Origin: Ensifer canadensis
GTDB lineage: Bacteria; Pseudomonadota; Alphaproteobacteria; Rhizobiales; Rhizobiaceae
DNA length: 64,000 bases
Assembly: GCF_017488845.2 (NCBI RefSeq)
Contig: NZ_CP083371.1
Coordinates: forward strand, 1,178,001-1,242,000
Direction: 5' to 3'
Shown here: piece by piece, positions 57,065 to 64,000 of the stretch
How positions within the stretch are numbered: position 1 is the first letter of the stretch
How the letters are laid out: the number at the start of each line of letters is the position of its first letter
Program-made: the position numbers and the translations under genes
The notes under the pieces: generated by a model
Seen by the model: only the letters and a program-made list of their open reading frames with translations
Told to the model about the DNA's origin: nothing
Database searches by the model: none

Positions 57065-58596
57065 CCATCATTCTGCATCCAGGCTCGGTTCCGCTTGAGT
57101 ATCTCGAGACCATCTATTGGAGCGGCGAACCTGCCCGCCTGCATCCGTCGTTCGACGCAGGAATCGAGAAGGCGGCCAAGCGCATCGCCGAGATCGTCGC
57201 CGGCAATGCGCCTGTCTATGGCATCAACACCGGCTTCGGCAAACTGGCTTCGATCAAGATCGACAGCGCTGACGTCGCCACCCTGCAGCGCAACCTGATC
57301 CTGTCGCATTGCTGCGGCGTCGGCCAGCCGCTCGCCGAAAACATCGTCCGCCTGATCCTGTCGCTGAAGCTCGTTTCTCTCGGTCGCGGCGCCTCCGGCG
57401 TCAGGCTCGAACTGGTGCGGCTGATAGAGGCGATGCTCGACAAGGGCGTCATCCCGGTCATTCCGGAAAAGGGCTCGGTCGGTGCGTCCGGCGACCTGGC
57501 ACCGCTTGCCCACATGGCAGCCGTCATGATGGGCCACGGCGAGGCATTCTTCGAAGGCGCCCGCATGTCCGGCGCACAGGCCCTTGCCAAGGCCGGGCTG
57601 ACGCCGGTGGTGCTTGCCGCCAAGGAAGGCCTCGCGCTGATCAACGGCACTCAGACGTCGACCGCACTCGCGCTCGCCGGCCTCTTCCGCACCCACCGCG
57701 CCGCCCAGGCAGCGCTCATCACCGGCGCAATGTCGACCGATGCAGCGATGGGTTCGTCTGCGCCCTTCCATCCGGACATTCACACACTTCGCGGCCATCA
57801 GGGCCAGATCGACACCGCCGCCGCCCTTCGCGCGCTTCTCTCAGGTTCCGCCATTCGCGAAAGCCATATCGAGGGCGACGAGCGGGTGCAGGATCCCTAT
57901 TGCATTCGCTGCCAGCCGCAGGTGGACGGCGCCTGCCTCGACCTGTTGCGCTCGGTCGCGCGCGTGCTCGAAATCGAAGCGAATGCCGTTACCGACAACC
58001 CGCTTGTCCTTTCCGACAATTCCGTCGTCTCCGGCGGCAACTTCCACGCAGAACCGGTAGCGTTTGCCGCCGACCAGATCGCGCTCGCGGTTTGCGAGAT
58101 CGGCGCGATCTCCCAGCGGCGCATTGCCCTTCTTGTCGACCCGGCCTTGTCCTACGGACTGCCGGCCTTTCTCGCCAAGAAGCCTGGCCTCAACTCCGGC
58201 CTGATGATCGCCGAGGTGACGTCGGCGGCGTTGATGTCGGAAAACAAGCAACTTTCGCACCCGGCCTCGGTCGACTCCACGCCGACATCGGCCAATCAGG
58301 AAGACCATGTTTCAATGGCCTGCCATGGCGCCCGCCGGCTGCTGCAGATGACCGACAACCTGTTTTCGATCATCGGCATCGAGGCGCTGACCGCCGTGCA
58401 GGGCGTCGAATTCCGTGCGCCGTTGACAACGAGCCCCGAACTTCAAAAAGCCGCCGCAGCCCTACGTGCAGTTTCGCCGACGATCGAAGAGGACCGCTAT
58501 CTCGCCGACGATCTGCAGGCGGCCGGCGAGCTGATCGCATCCGGCACCCTGAATGCCGCGATTTCTGCCGGCATTCTGCCAAAACTGGAGGCTTGA
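57061..58596 (+). CDS. hutH: Histidine ammonia-lyase
   Basis: This enzyme of 511 residues deaminates histidine to urocanate. The catalytic MIO cofactor forms from the Ala-Ser-Gly triad at residues 142-144 in [14 protein letters not shown]. The segment [12 protein letters not shown] and the C-terminal [14 protein letters not shown] are also diagnostic. The length is normal. The ATG overlaps the hutI stop (ATGA), and hutG starts 1 bp after its own stop. Confidence 0.95.
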   Translation: MTIILHPGSVPLEYLETIYWSGEPARLHPSFDAGIEKAAKRIAEIVAGNAPVYGINTGFGKLASIKIDSADVATLQRNLILSHCCGVGQPLAENIVRLILSLKLVSLGRGASGVRLELVRLIEAMLDKGVIPVIPEKGSVGASGDLAPLAHMAAVMMGHGEAFFEGARMSGAQALAKAGLTPVVLAAKEGLALINGTQTSTALALAGLFRTHRAAQAALITGAMSTDAAMGSSAPFHPDIHTLRGHQGQIDTAAALRALLSGSAIRESHIEGDERVQDPYCIRCQPQVDGACLDLLRSVARVLEIEANAVTDNPLVLSDNSVVSGGNFHAEPVAFAADQIALAVCEIGAISQRRIALLVDPALSYGLPAFLAKKPGLNSGLMIAEVTSAALMSENKQLSHPASVDSTPTSANQEDHVSMACHGARRLLQMTDNLFSIIGIEALTAVQGVEFRAPLTTSPELQKAAAALRAVSPTIEEDRYLADDLQAAGELIASGTLNAAISAGILPKLEA

Positions 58597-58597
58597 G

Positions 58598-59416
58598 ATG
58601 AGCGTCTTCGAAGTCCGCCAGGGCACCTCGCCCGTCATCCTCGGCTTTCCGCACACCGGCACGGATGTGCCGGCTGAAATATGGGACCGTCTCAACGATA
58701 CCGGTCGCCTGCTCGCAGACACCGATTGGCACATTCACAAGCTCTATGAAGGCCTGTTGCCTGATGTTACCGTCGTGCGCGCCACCTTCCACCGCTACGT
58801 AATCGACGCCAACCGCGACCCGGAAAACGTCAGCCTTTATCCCGGGCAGAACACCACCGGGCTTATCCCGGAGACCGATTTCGACGGGTTGCCGATCTGG
58901 AAGGATGGCGAGGCCCCGACGGAGGCCGACACGGCATCGCGCCTGCGCCAATTCCATGCGCCTTATCACGCCGCATTTCTGGCCGAGATCGAGCGGGTCA
59001 AGGCCATCCACGGCATCGCCATCGTCTACGACTGCCATTCCATCCGCTCGCATATCCCGTTCCTGTTCGACGGCAAGCTGCCGGACCTGAACATCGGCAC
59101 GGACATGGGCCGCACCTGCGCGCCTGCTATCGAGAAGGCCGCCGTCGATATCGCCGCTTCGGCCGATGGTTACACGAGCATTCTCAACGGCCGCTTCAAG
59201 GGCGGCTGGACGACCCGGCATTACGGGCGCCCGGAAACCGGCGTGCACGCCATCCAGATGGAACTGGCGCAATCGACCCATCTTGCCACCGAGGAGCCGC
59301 CTTTCGTGCTCGACGCCAGCAAGGAGGAACGCCTTCGCGCGCCCCTTCGGGCCATTCTTCAAAGCATCGAGAATACCGCATTCGACCTTAAAACGCTGAC
59401 AGGGAGCGAGGCATGA
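58598..59416 (+). CDS. hutG: N-formylglutamate deformylase
   Basis: This metal-dependent amidohydrolase of 272 residues (FGase family) releases formate from N-formyl-L-glutamate. The conserved segments are [39 protein letters not shown] and GGWTTRHYG. This enzyme type belongs to the five-step Hut route, which also needs formiminoglutamate deiminase (HutF), not found here. The ATG at 58598 starts 1 bp after hutH, and the stop overlaps the hutU start. Confidence 0.92.
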   Translation: MSVFEVRQGTSPVILGFPHTGTDVPAEIWDRLNDTGRLLADTDWHIHKLYEGLLPDVTVVRATFHRYVIDANRDPENVSLYPGQNTTGLIPETDFDGLPIWKDGEAPTEADTASRLRQFHAPYHAAFLAEIERVKAIHGIAIVYDCHSIRSHIPFLFDGKLPDLNIGTDMGRTCAPAIEKAAVDIAASADGYTSILNGRFKGGWTTRHYGRPETGVHAIQMELAQSTHLATEEPPFVLDASKEERLRAPLRAILQSIENTAFDLKTLTGSEA

Positions 59417-61092
59417 CCATGAACAATCCGCGCCACAATATTCGCGACGTGCGCGCCCCACAGGGCACCACGCTCAACGCCAAGAGCTGGATGACCGAAG
59501 CGCCGCTGCGCATGCTGATGAACAACCTCGACCCGAACGTGGCAGAAAACCCGCACGAGCTGGTCGTCTATGGCGGTATCGGCCGCGCCGCCCGCACGTG
59601 GGCCGACTTCGACAAGATCGTCGAAACCCTGAAGGACCTCAACGAAGACGAGACCCTGCTCGTCCAGTCCGGCAAGCCGGTCGGCGTCTTCCGCACCCAC
59701 AAGGATGCGCCGCGCGTCCTGATCGCCAACTCCAACCTGGTGCCGCATTGGGCAACCTGGGACCACTTCAACGAGCTGGATAAAAAGGGTCTGGCGATGT
59801 ACGGCCAGATGACGGCCGGCTCGTGGATCTACATCGGCACGCAGGGCATCGTTCAGGGCACCTACGAAACCTTCGTCGAGGCCGGCCGCCAGCATTACGG
59901 TGGCAGCCTCAAAGGCAAGTGGGTGCTGACAGGTGGTCTGGGCGGCATGGGCGGCGCACAGCCGCTGGCAGCCGTCATGGCCGGTGCATCCTGCCTCGCC
60001 GTCGAGTGCAACCCGGACTCGATCGACTTCCGCCTTCGCACCCGCTACGTCGATGAAAAGGCGGAAACGCTCGACGAGGCGATGGAGATGATCGCCCGCT
60101 GGACGAAAAACGGCGAAGCCAAGTCCGTCGGCCTGCTCGGCAACACCGCCGAAATCCTGCCGGAAATGGTTCGCCGCGGCATCCGCCCGGATATGGTCAC
60201 CGACCAGACCTCCGCGCATGATCCGGTCAACGGCTACCTGCCCAAGGGCTGGACCATGGCCGAGTGGAAGGCCAAGCGCGAGAGCGACCCGAAGGCTGTC
60301 GAAAAGGCTGCGCGCGCCTCGATGCGTGAACATGTGGAAGCCATGATCGCCTTCCAGGACATGGGCATCCCGACCTTCGACTACGGCAACAACATCCGCC
60401 AGGTCGCCAAGGAAGAGGGCCTCGAAAACGCCTTCGCCTTCCCCGGCTTCGTGCCGGCCTATATTCGCCCGCTCTTTTGCCGCGGCATCGGCCCGTTCCG
60501 TTGGGCCGCACTCTCCGGCGATCCGGAAGACATCTACAAGACCGATGTCAAGGTCAAGGAACTGACCCCCGGCAACACCCACCTGCACAATTGGCTCGAC
60601 ATGGCGCGCGAGCGCATCTCGTTCCAGGGACTGCCAGCACGCATCTGCTGGGTCGGTCTCGGTGATCGCCATCGGCTCGGCCTCGCCTTCAACGAAATGG
60701 TCAGAAACGGCGAGCTCAAGGCTCCTGTTGTCATCGGCCGCGATCACCTCGACTCCGGCTCGGTCGCCTCGCCGAACCGCGAAACGGAAGCGATGAAGGA
60801 CGGCTCGGACGCCGTCTCCGACTGGCCGCTGCTCAACGCCCTCTTGAACACTGCGTCCGGCGCCACCTGGGTGTCGCTGCACCATGGCGGCGGCGTCGGC
60901 ATGGGCTTCTCGCAGCATTCGGGCGTCGTCATCTGCGCCGATGGCACTGATGATGCCGCCAAGCGACTTGAGCGTGTACTCTGGAACGACCCGGCCACCG
61001 GCGTCATGCGCCACGCCGATGCCGGCTACGACATCGCGCTCGACTGCGCCAAGGACAAGGGCCTGCGCCTGCCGGGCATCCTCGGCAACTGA
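59413..61092 (+). CDS. hutU: Urocanate hydratase
   Basis: This NAD-dependent enzyme of 559 residues hydrates urocanate to 4-imidazolone-5-propionate. Family hallmarks are [27 protein letters not shown] and [19 protein letters not shown], which contains the conserved active-site cysteine. Near the end comes the glycine-rich [15 protein letters not shown]. It is last in the operon, coupled to hutG by an ATGA overlap and followed by a hairpin terminator. Confidence 0.95.
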   Translation: MTMNNPRHNIRDVRAPQGTTLNAKSWMTEAPLRMLMNNLDPNVAENPHELVVYGGIGRAARTWADFDKIVETLKDLNEDETLLVQSGKPVGVFRTHKDAPRVLIANSNLVPHWATWDHFNELDKKGLAMYGQMTAGSWIYIGTQGIVQGTYETFVEAGRQHYGGSLKGKWVLTGGLGGMGGAQPLAAVMAGASCLAVECNPDSIDFRLRTRYVDEKAETLDEAMEMIARWTKNGEAKSVGLLGNTAEILPEMVRRGIRPDMVTDQTSAHDPVNGYLPKGWTMAEWKAKRESDPKAVEKAARASMREHVEAMIAFQDMGIPTFDYGNNIRQVAKEEGLENAFAFPGFVPAYIRPLFCRGIGPFRWAALSGDPEDIYKTDVKVKELTPGNTHLHNWLDMARERISFQGLPARICWVGLGDRHRLGLAFNEMVRNGELKAPVVIGRDHLDSGSVASPNRETEAMKDGSDAVSDWPLLNALLNTASGATWVSLHHGGGVGMGFSQHSGVVICADGTDDAAKRLERVLWNDPATGVMRHADAGYDIALDCAKDKGLRLPGILGN

Positions 61093-61100
61093 CGAAGATT

Positions 61101-61125
61101 TAGGGGCGCCGGTCTGGCGCCCCTA
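61101..61125. terminator. Terminator after hutU
   Basis: TAGGGGCGCC and GGCGCCCCTA form a perfect 10-bp stem with a 5-nt loop between the convergent hutU and MFS genes. T-rich sequence (CCTTGTTCTT) follows on the plus strand. Confidence 0.75.
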
Positions 61126-61135
61126 CCCCTTGTTC

Positions 61136-62347
61136 TTACGGGGTGGTCGCTTTCCGATTGCCGCCTTCGAGCAAGAGCAGTAGCCCAAGGCCCGCCAATC
61201 CGCCAAGACCTCCAAGAAGTGCTGTTCCCGAATAGTCGCTGATGCGGGTGCCGAGTGCAAAGAGCGCCGCGCAAAGGCCGCCGCTCATGAAGATGTTGAC
61301 CGAGATCAGCGAGCTTCCGAGCCCCGGCCGGTCGGCAATCAATTCCTGCAGGTAGGTGATGGGGATCGTGATCAGCGCGGCAGCGCCGAAGGCGCTGATC
61401 AGCGTCAGCGCATAGATGTGCCACGGCGCCGACGACAGTCCGAGCAGGACCATGTAGCCGATATAGATGACCGTCCCGAGCGCCAGTGCCTTCGCCGGCA
61501 GCAGGCTCACCTGGATGCGCGCCCAGACGAAGATGAAGACCACCTCTAGAAAAGCGACAACGCCGGCGATGATGCCGATATCCGTGACGCTACCACCGAC
61601 GGCATTGGTCATGATCAGCGGCAGGACGGCCGCGTTGATATGCAATGTCGAGGTGATCATTGCCACCGCGACCACGCGCGCGAAGATGCGCGGCGCAAGG
61701 ATCTCGCCGAAGGATGTCCAATAGGAAAGGCGCTTGCCCAGGCCCGGATCGACGCCGCGCTCGTTCGGCAAGGAGAAGAAGACCAGAAGCAGGTTGGCCG
61801 AGCATCCGAGGCTGGCGAGCAGATAGGCGGGCAGCATGCTGTCGCCACCGGCAAGCGCAAAGCCCACCAGCCCGGGCACCAATACCCAGGCAAGCGAAAT
61901 CGCCGCGCGCGCGCCGGTCGTCAGAGCGCCGGCGTCCTGCCCACTCATGCGCCGCGCGACGCTGCGCACATTGGCAAAGAGCAACGTGTAGACTGCGCCA
62001 TAGATTGGCAGGAACAGAAGCACGCTGACGAGAAAGCTCGATTGATAGGGCAGGACATAGACAATGCCGTAGCCGACCACGCCGAACAGGATCGCGGTCG
62101 ACATCAGCACGCGATAATTGCCGATCCGATCGGCAAGGATGCCGATGGAAACGCTGACGATGACGTTCACCGTCGCGGCGGCCAGAATCAGCAGTGAATA
62201 GAGCCCGTCACTCAGGCCCAGTTCGTTGATGCCGACCACGGATTGATAGGGTGAGGTTGCCGCCCCGGCGAAGCCGAAGAGAAAGATCGCCAGCATGCTG
62301 ACCCGAATCGACGGGTTGCGCATGGCGCTGAAAAGCGAGGAAGTCAT
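61136..62347 (-). CDS. MFS transporter, sugar-efflux (SetA-like) type
   Basis: This inner-membrane carrier of 403 residues has twelve predicted helices in two halves. The first half has LADRIGNYRVLM, the MFS loop motif between helices 2 and 3. The second half has a SetA-like RPGLGSSLISVNIFMSGGLCAALFALG segment. The ATG at 62347 removes a short non-hydrophobic extension. It lies downstream of the MlrC-family gene on the same strand, so it may move a sugar or peptide-like compound handled by that enzyme; this is a guess from context. Confidence 0.82.
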   Translation of the reverse strand: MTSSLFSAMRNPSIRVSMLAIFLFGFAGAATSPYQSVVGINELGLSDGLYSLLILAAATVNVIVSVSIGILADRIGNYRVLMSTAILFGVVGYGIVYVLPYQSSFLVSVLLFLPIYGAVYTLLFANVRSVARRMSGQDAGALTTGARAAISLAWVLVPGLVGFALAGGDSMLPAYLLASLGCSANLLLVFFSLPNERGVDPGLGKRLSYWTSFGEILAPRIFARVVAVAMITSTLHINAAVLPLIMTNAVGGSVTDIGIIAGVVAFLEVVFIFVWARIQVSLLPAKALALGTVIYIGYMVLLGLSSAPWHIYALTLISAFGAAALITIPITYLQELIADRPGLGSSLISVNIFMSGGLCAALFALGTRISDYSGTALLGGLGGLAGLGLLLLLEGGNRKATTP

Positions 62348-62434
62348 GATGATGCACGTCCACGAAGGAGGCGATTTCAAAAGGGGAGCTTGGCGCCGGC
62401 GGGTCGCACCGGCGGTTGCATTGCGGGAAGCTGC

Positions 62435-63877
62435 TTACACCGATTCCGACCAGCGCGCCGAGAGATTCGCCTTGGGCATAAAGTCGAATTCCTGATCGAA
62501 GGGAAATGCGGGACGAGAGCGGTGCAGGCTTGCCAGATGGGGGATGTCCTGGTTGACGACACCATCGGTCAACGCCATCAGGTTGGGGTTGGCAATCGGC
62601 GCGAGTTCCGGCGAGAGATAGCCTGACTTGACCACGAGCAACCGGACATTGCTCGGGTCGAGGCCGAGGCGGGTGAAGTCGGCGATATCGTGATAGGGTC
62701 GACGTCGCGCCGAAAGCACGACGTCGATCGCCCCAACGCGGACAACCGCCTGGCGCTCCTTTGCAGGACCAGGATCATCGAGCCGTACGACTTCCACCAG
62801 CATCTCCGCGACGGGACTTGCCGGATCGAGGCTGCCGCCGATCTTCAGCATCAGGTTTTCGCCGACGCCGGCAGCAAAGCAGGCTTCCACGGCAGGACGA
62901 TCGGCGATACCGGCGATGAGTGCGCCGCGCCACCCCCGCGCAAGCAGAGCCTTCAACACATCCGCCCTATCGCCGACACCGCCGCCGGTCGGGTTGTCGC
63001 CGGAATCGGCAAGGATGATGGGGGTTGTCGTCGCCTTTTCGGCGACATCGAGCATGGCGTCGAGCGGGCCCGTCACAGGACCGAAACGGAAATTGCGACG
63101 TTCCGCCCAGTATGCCGCCGCAATGTCGACGGCTGCCTGCTCTGCCGCGGCCCGATCGGTCGCGGTAATCACGGCACAAGCCGTTGCACGCGGCTCGTCG
63201 GCCCAGACATAGCCGACCATCAGGTTGGCATCGAGCACACCCGGCCGCGCGTCGATGTCGGGCAGTTGCCGGTAGAGGCCCCTGGCCGGCTCGTCCTCGG
63301 TAGAGGTGCATTCCCCCGGCAGCAACACGGGGATCTTTGCCCACGCAACACCCGGGCGCGTCCCGCTGCGTAGCGCCTCAATGAGCATCGCCCAGGCGCG
63401 GATCATCGTTTCACGCGTGTCGATGTGCGGCGCGGTCCGATAGCCCGCGAAGATGTCGATCTGGTCGATGATACGCTGGCTGACATTGCCGTGCAGATCG
63501 TAGCTGGTGGCGATCGGGCAGTCCGGCCCGACGACAGATCTCGCGGCAGAGATCCAGTCCCCCTCAGCATCCTCCATGCCGTCGACCTTGATCGCCCCAT
63601 GCATGGCGAGATAGAGCCCGTTGATCGGCAGGGCCTGTTGCAGCCGGTCGAGAAACTCCGCCTTGAAGGCGTCGTAGGTCGGTCGGGACACCGGCCCACC
63701 GGGCACGGCGCGCGCGTGCAGGAGCGGCAGATGCTCGATGCCTTCAGCGTCGAGAAAATCGAAATACTCCGCCTGGAGCAGATCCGCCCCGCGCAGCACC
63801 CGAAAATCCTCGACCGCCATCAGCACCGGCGAATAGGTGCTGCACTCCGTATGGATACCGCCGACTGCAATGCGCAT
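62435..63877 (-). CDS. M81-family metallopeptidase (MlrC, microcystinase C-like)
   Basis: This protein of 480 residues has the DUF1485/MlrC N-terminal domain (MRIAVGGIHTECSTYSP, then LYLAMHGAIKVDGMEDAEGDW and SYDLHGNVS) and the MlrC C-terminal domain (DVVLSARRRPYHDIADF, VVKSGYLSP). Metal ligands probably include D and H of YDLHGNVS and the glutamate of HTECS. MlrC cleaves linearised microcystin in sphingomonads, but most homologues in rhizobia have unknown substrates. It starts 12 bp after the upstream gene stop and belongs to a minus-strand group with the MFS transporter. Confidence 0.88.
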   Translation of the reverse strand: MRIAVGGIHTECSTYSPVLMAVEDFRVLRGADLLQAEYFDFLDAEGIEHLPLLHARAVPGGPVSRPTYDAFKAEFLDRLQQALPINGLYLAMHGAIKVDGMEDAEGDWISAARSVVGPDCPIATSYDLHGNVSQRIIDQIDIFAGYRTAPHIDTRETMIRAWAMLIEALRSGTRPGVAWAKIPVLLPGECTSTEDEPARGLYRQLPDIDARPGVLDANLMVGYVWADEPRATACAVITATDRAAAEQAAVDIAAAYWAERRNFRFGPVTGPLDAMLDVAEKATTTPIILADSGDNPTGGGVGDRADVLKALLARGWRGALIAGIADRPAVEACFAAGVGENLMLKIGGSLDPASPVAEMLVEVVRLDDPGPAKERQAVVRVGAIDVVLSARRRPYHDIADFTRLGLDPSNVRLLVVKSGYLSPELAPIANPNLMALTDGVVNQDIPHLASLHRSRPAFPFDQEFDFMPKANLSARWSESV

Positions 63878-63888
63878 GGAAGCTCCTG

Positions 63889-64000
63889 TCACAGTTTCGG
63901 GCTCAAGGGAGCGATCGCAGCAAAGCGCTGCCAGTCCTTGGCGGATTTCGGGGTCCATGCGGCTTCGGCGATGGCGCACAGCCTGGGGAAGACGAGCCGA
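63889..64000 (-). CDS. C-terminal end of a GH20-type beta-N-acetylhexosaminidase (cut by window edge)
   Basis: Only the last 37 codons are present, reading LVFPRLCAIAEAAWTPKSAKDWQRF and ending PLSPKL. The FPR-x-AIAEAAWTP...DW-x-RF pattern is the usual C-terminal signature of glycoside hydrolase family 20. The gene enters from beyond base 64000 and its stop lies 12 bp before the MlrC-family start. The fragment is too short for certainty. Confidence 0.6.
   Translation of the reverse strand, partial: RLVFPRLCAIAEAAWTPKSAKDWQRFAAIAPLSPKL

Noticed and set aside
59359-61014. Long open frame (551 codons) antisense to hutU
   Set aside because: It is a GC-rich shadow of a highly conserved gene, with no ribosome site and no recognisable domain. 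Similar antisense frames over gabT/gabD (39484-41109), htpG (41972-43381), the orphan binding protein (4524-5909) and oppC (26187-27569) are rejected for the same reason.

Overview
The window reads as GC-rich alphaproteobacterial DNA of the Rhizobiaceae, most like Ensifer/Sinorhizobium. The evidence is the Aap-type amino-acid transporter, a phoCDET-style phosphonate/phosphate cassette beside phnM-phnN and a hut operon, promoters close to the rhizobial CTTGAC-N17-CTATAT form, and a rhizobial-type palindromic intergenic repeat. From memory, the order opp - fba - msbA2/glycosyltransferases - gabTD - htpG - gcdH - phoCDET - phnMN - hut resembles part of the pSymB chromid of S. meliloti. That points to a secondary replicon, but it was not checked by alignment. 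I see no tRNA, rRNA, CRISPR array, insertion sequence or phage gene. Both edges cut genes: an amidohydrolase on the left and a GH20 hexosaminidase on the right.

Layout. 1-3.6 kb (minus): aapJ-aapQ-aapM and a partial amidohydrolase, with no ATPase gene in view. 3.7-4.3 kb: a promoter, GntR-type operators and a broken gntR gene, then an orphan Tat-exported peptide-binding protein (4.35-5.9 kb). 6-8.2 kb (minus): a repeat element, a HAD phosphatase, a PPP-type phosphatase and two small proteins. 8.4-12.4 kb: eptA diverging from an OmpR-type two-component system. 12.6-13.7 kb: an HPP-CBS membrane protein. 13.9-19.6 kb: a cecR-ybhGFSR-like drug-export operon preceded by a 25-bp dyad. 19.6-21.2 kb (minus): mhqD/mhqO-like genes. 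21.4-24.6 kb: a DctB/DctD-like sigma54 two-component system. 24.8-30.1 kb (minus): an opp peptide importer. 30.8-31.9 kb: class II aldolase. 32.1-37.2 kb (minus): an MsbA2-like exporter, two GT2 glycosyltransferases and an acyltransferase. 37.6-41.5 kb: a MerR-XRE-cupin regulator diverging from gabT-gabD. 41.7-43.6 kb: htpG. 43.6-47.3 kb: a glutarate module (CoA-transferase, gcdH, divergent LysR). 47.3-48.5 kb: an FAD amine oxidase. 48.5-55.6 kb: Pho boxes, phnC-phnD-phnE1-phnE2, DUF1045, phnM, phnN. 55.8-61.1 kb: hutI-H-G-U. 61.1-64 kb (minus): an MFS transporter, an MlrC-family protein and the end of a GH20 enzyme.

The genes mainly serve scavenging of amino acids, peptides, phosphonates, histidine, GABA and glutarate, plus envelope defence and surface-polysaccharide export. 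In all three SBP-first ABC operons (aap, opp, phn) a strong stem-loop lies between the binding-protein gene and the first permease gene. The observations most worth following are the DUF1045 2H-phosphoesterase in a phn cluster without phnP, the gntR pseudogene that kept its promoter and operator, the MerR-XRE-cupin fusion, the 25-bp dyad before cecR, the asymmetric YbhF ATPase, and the hut operator without hutC or hutF nearby.
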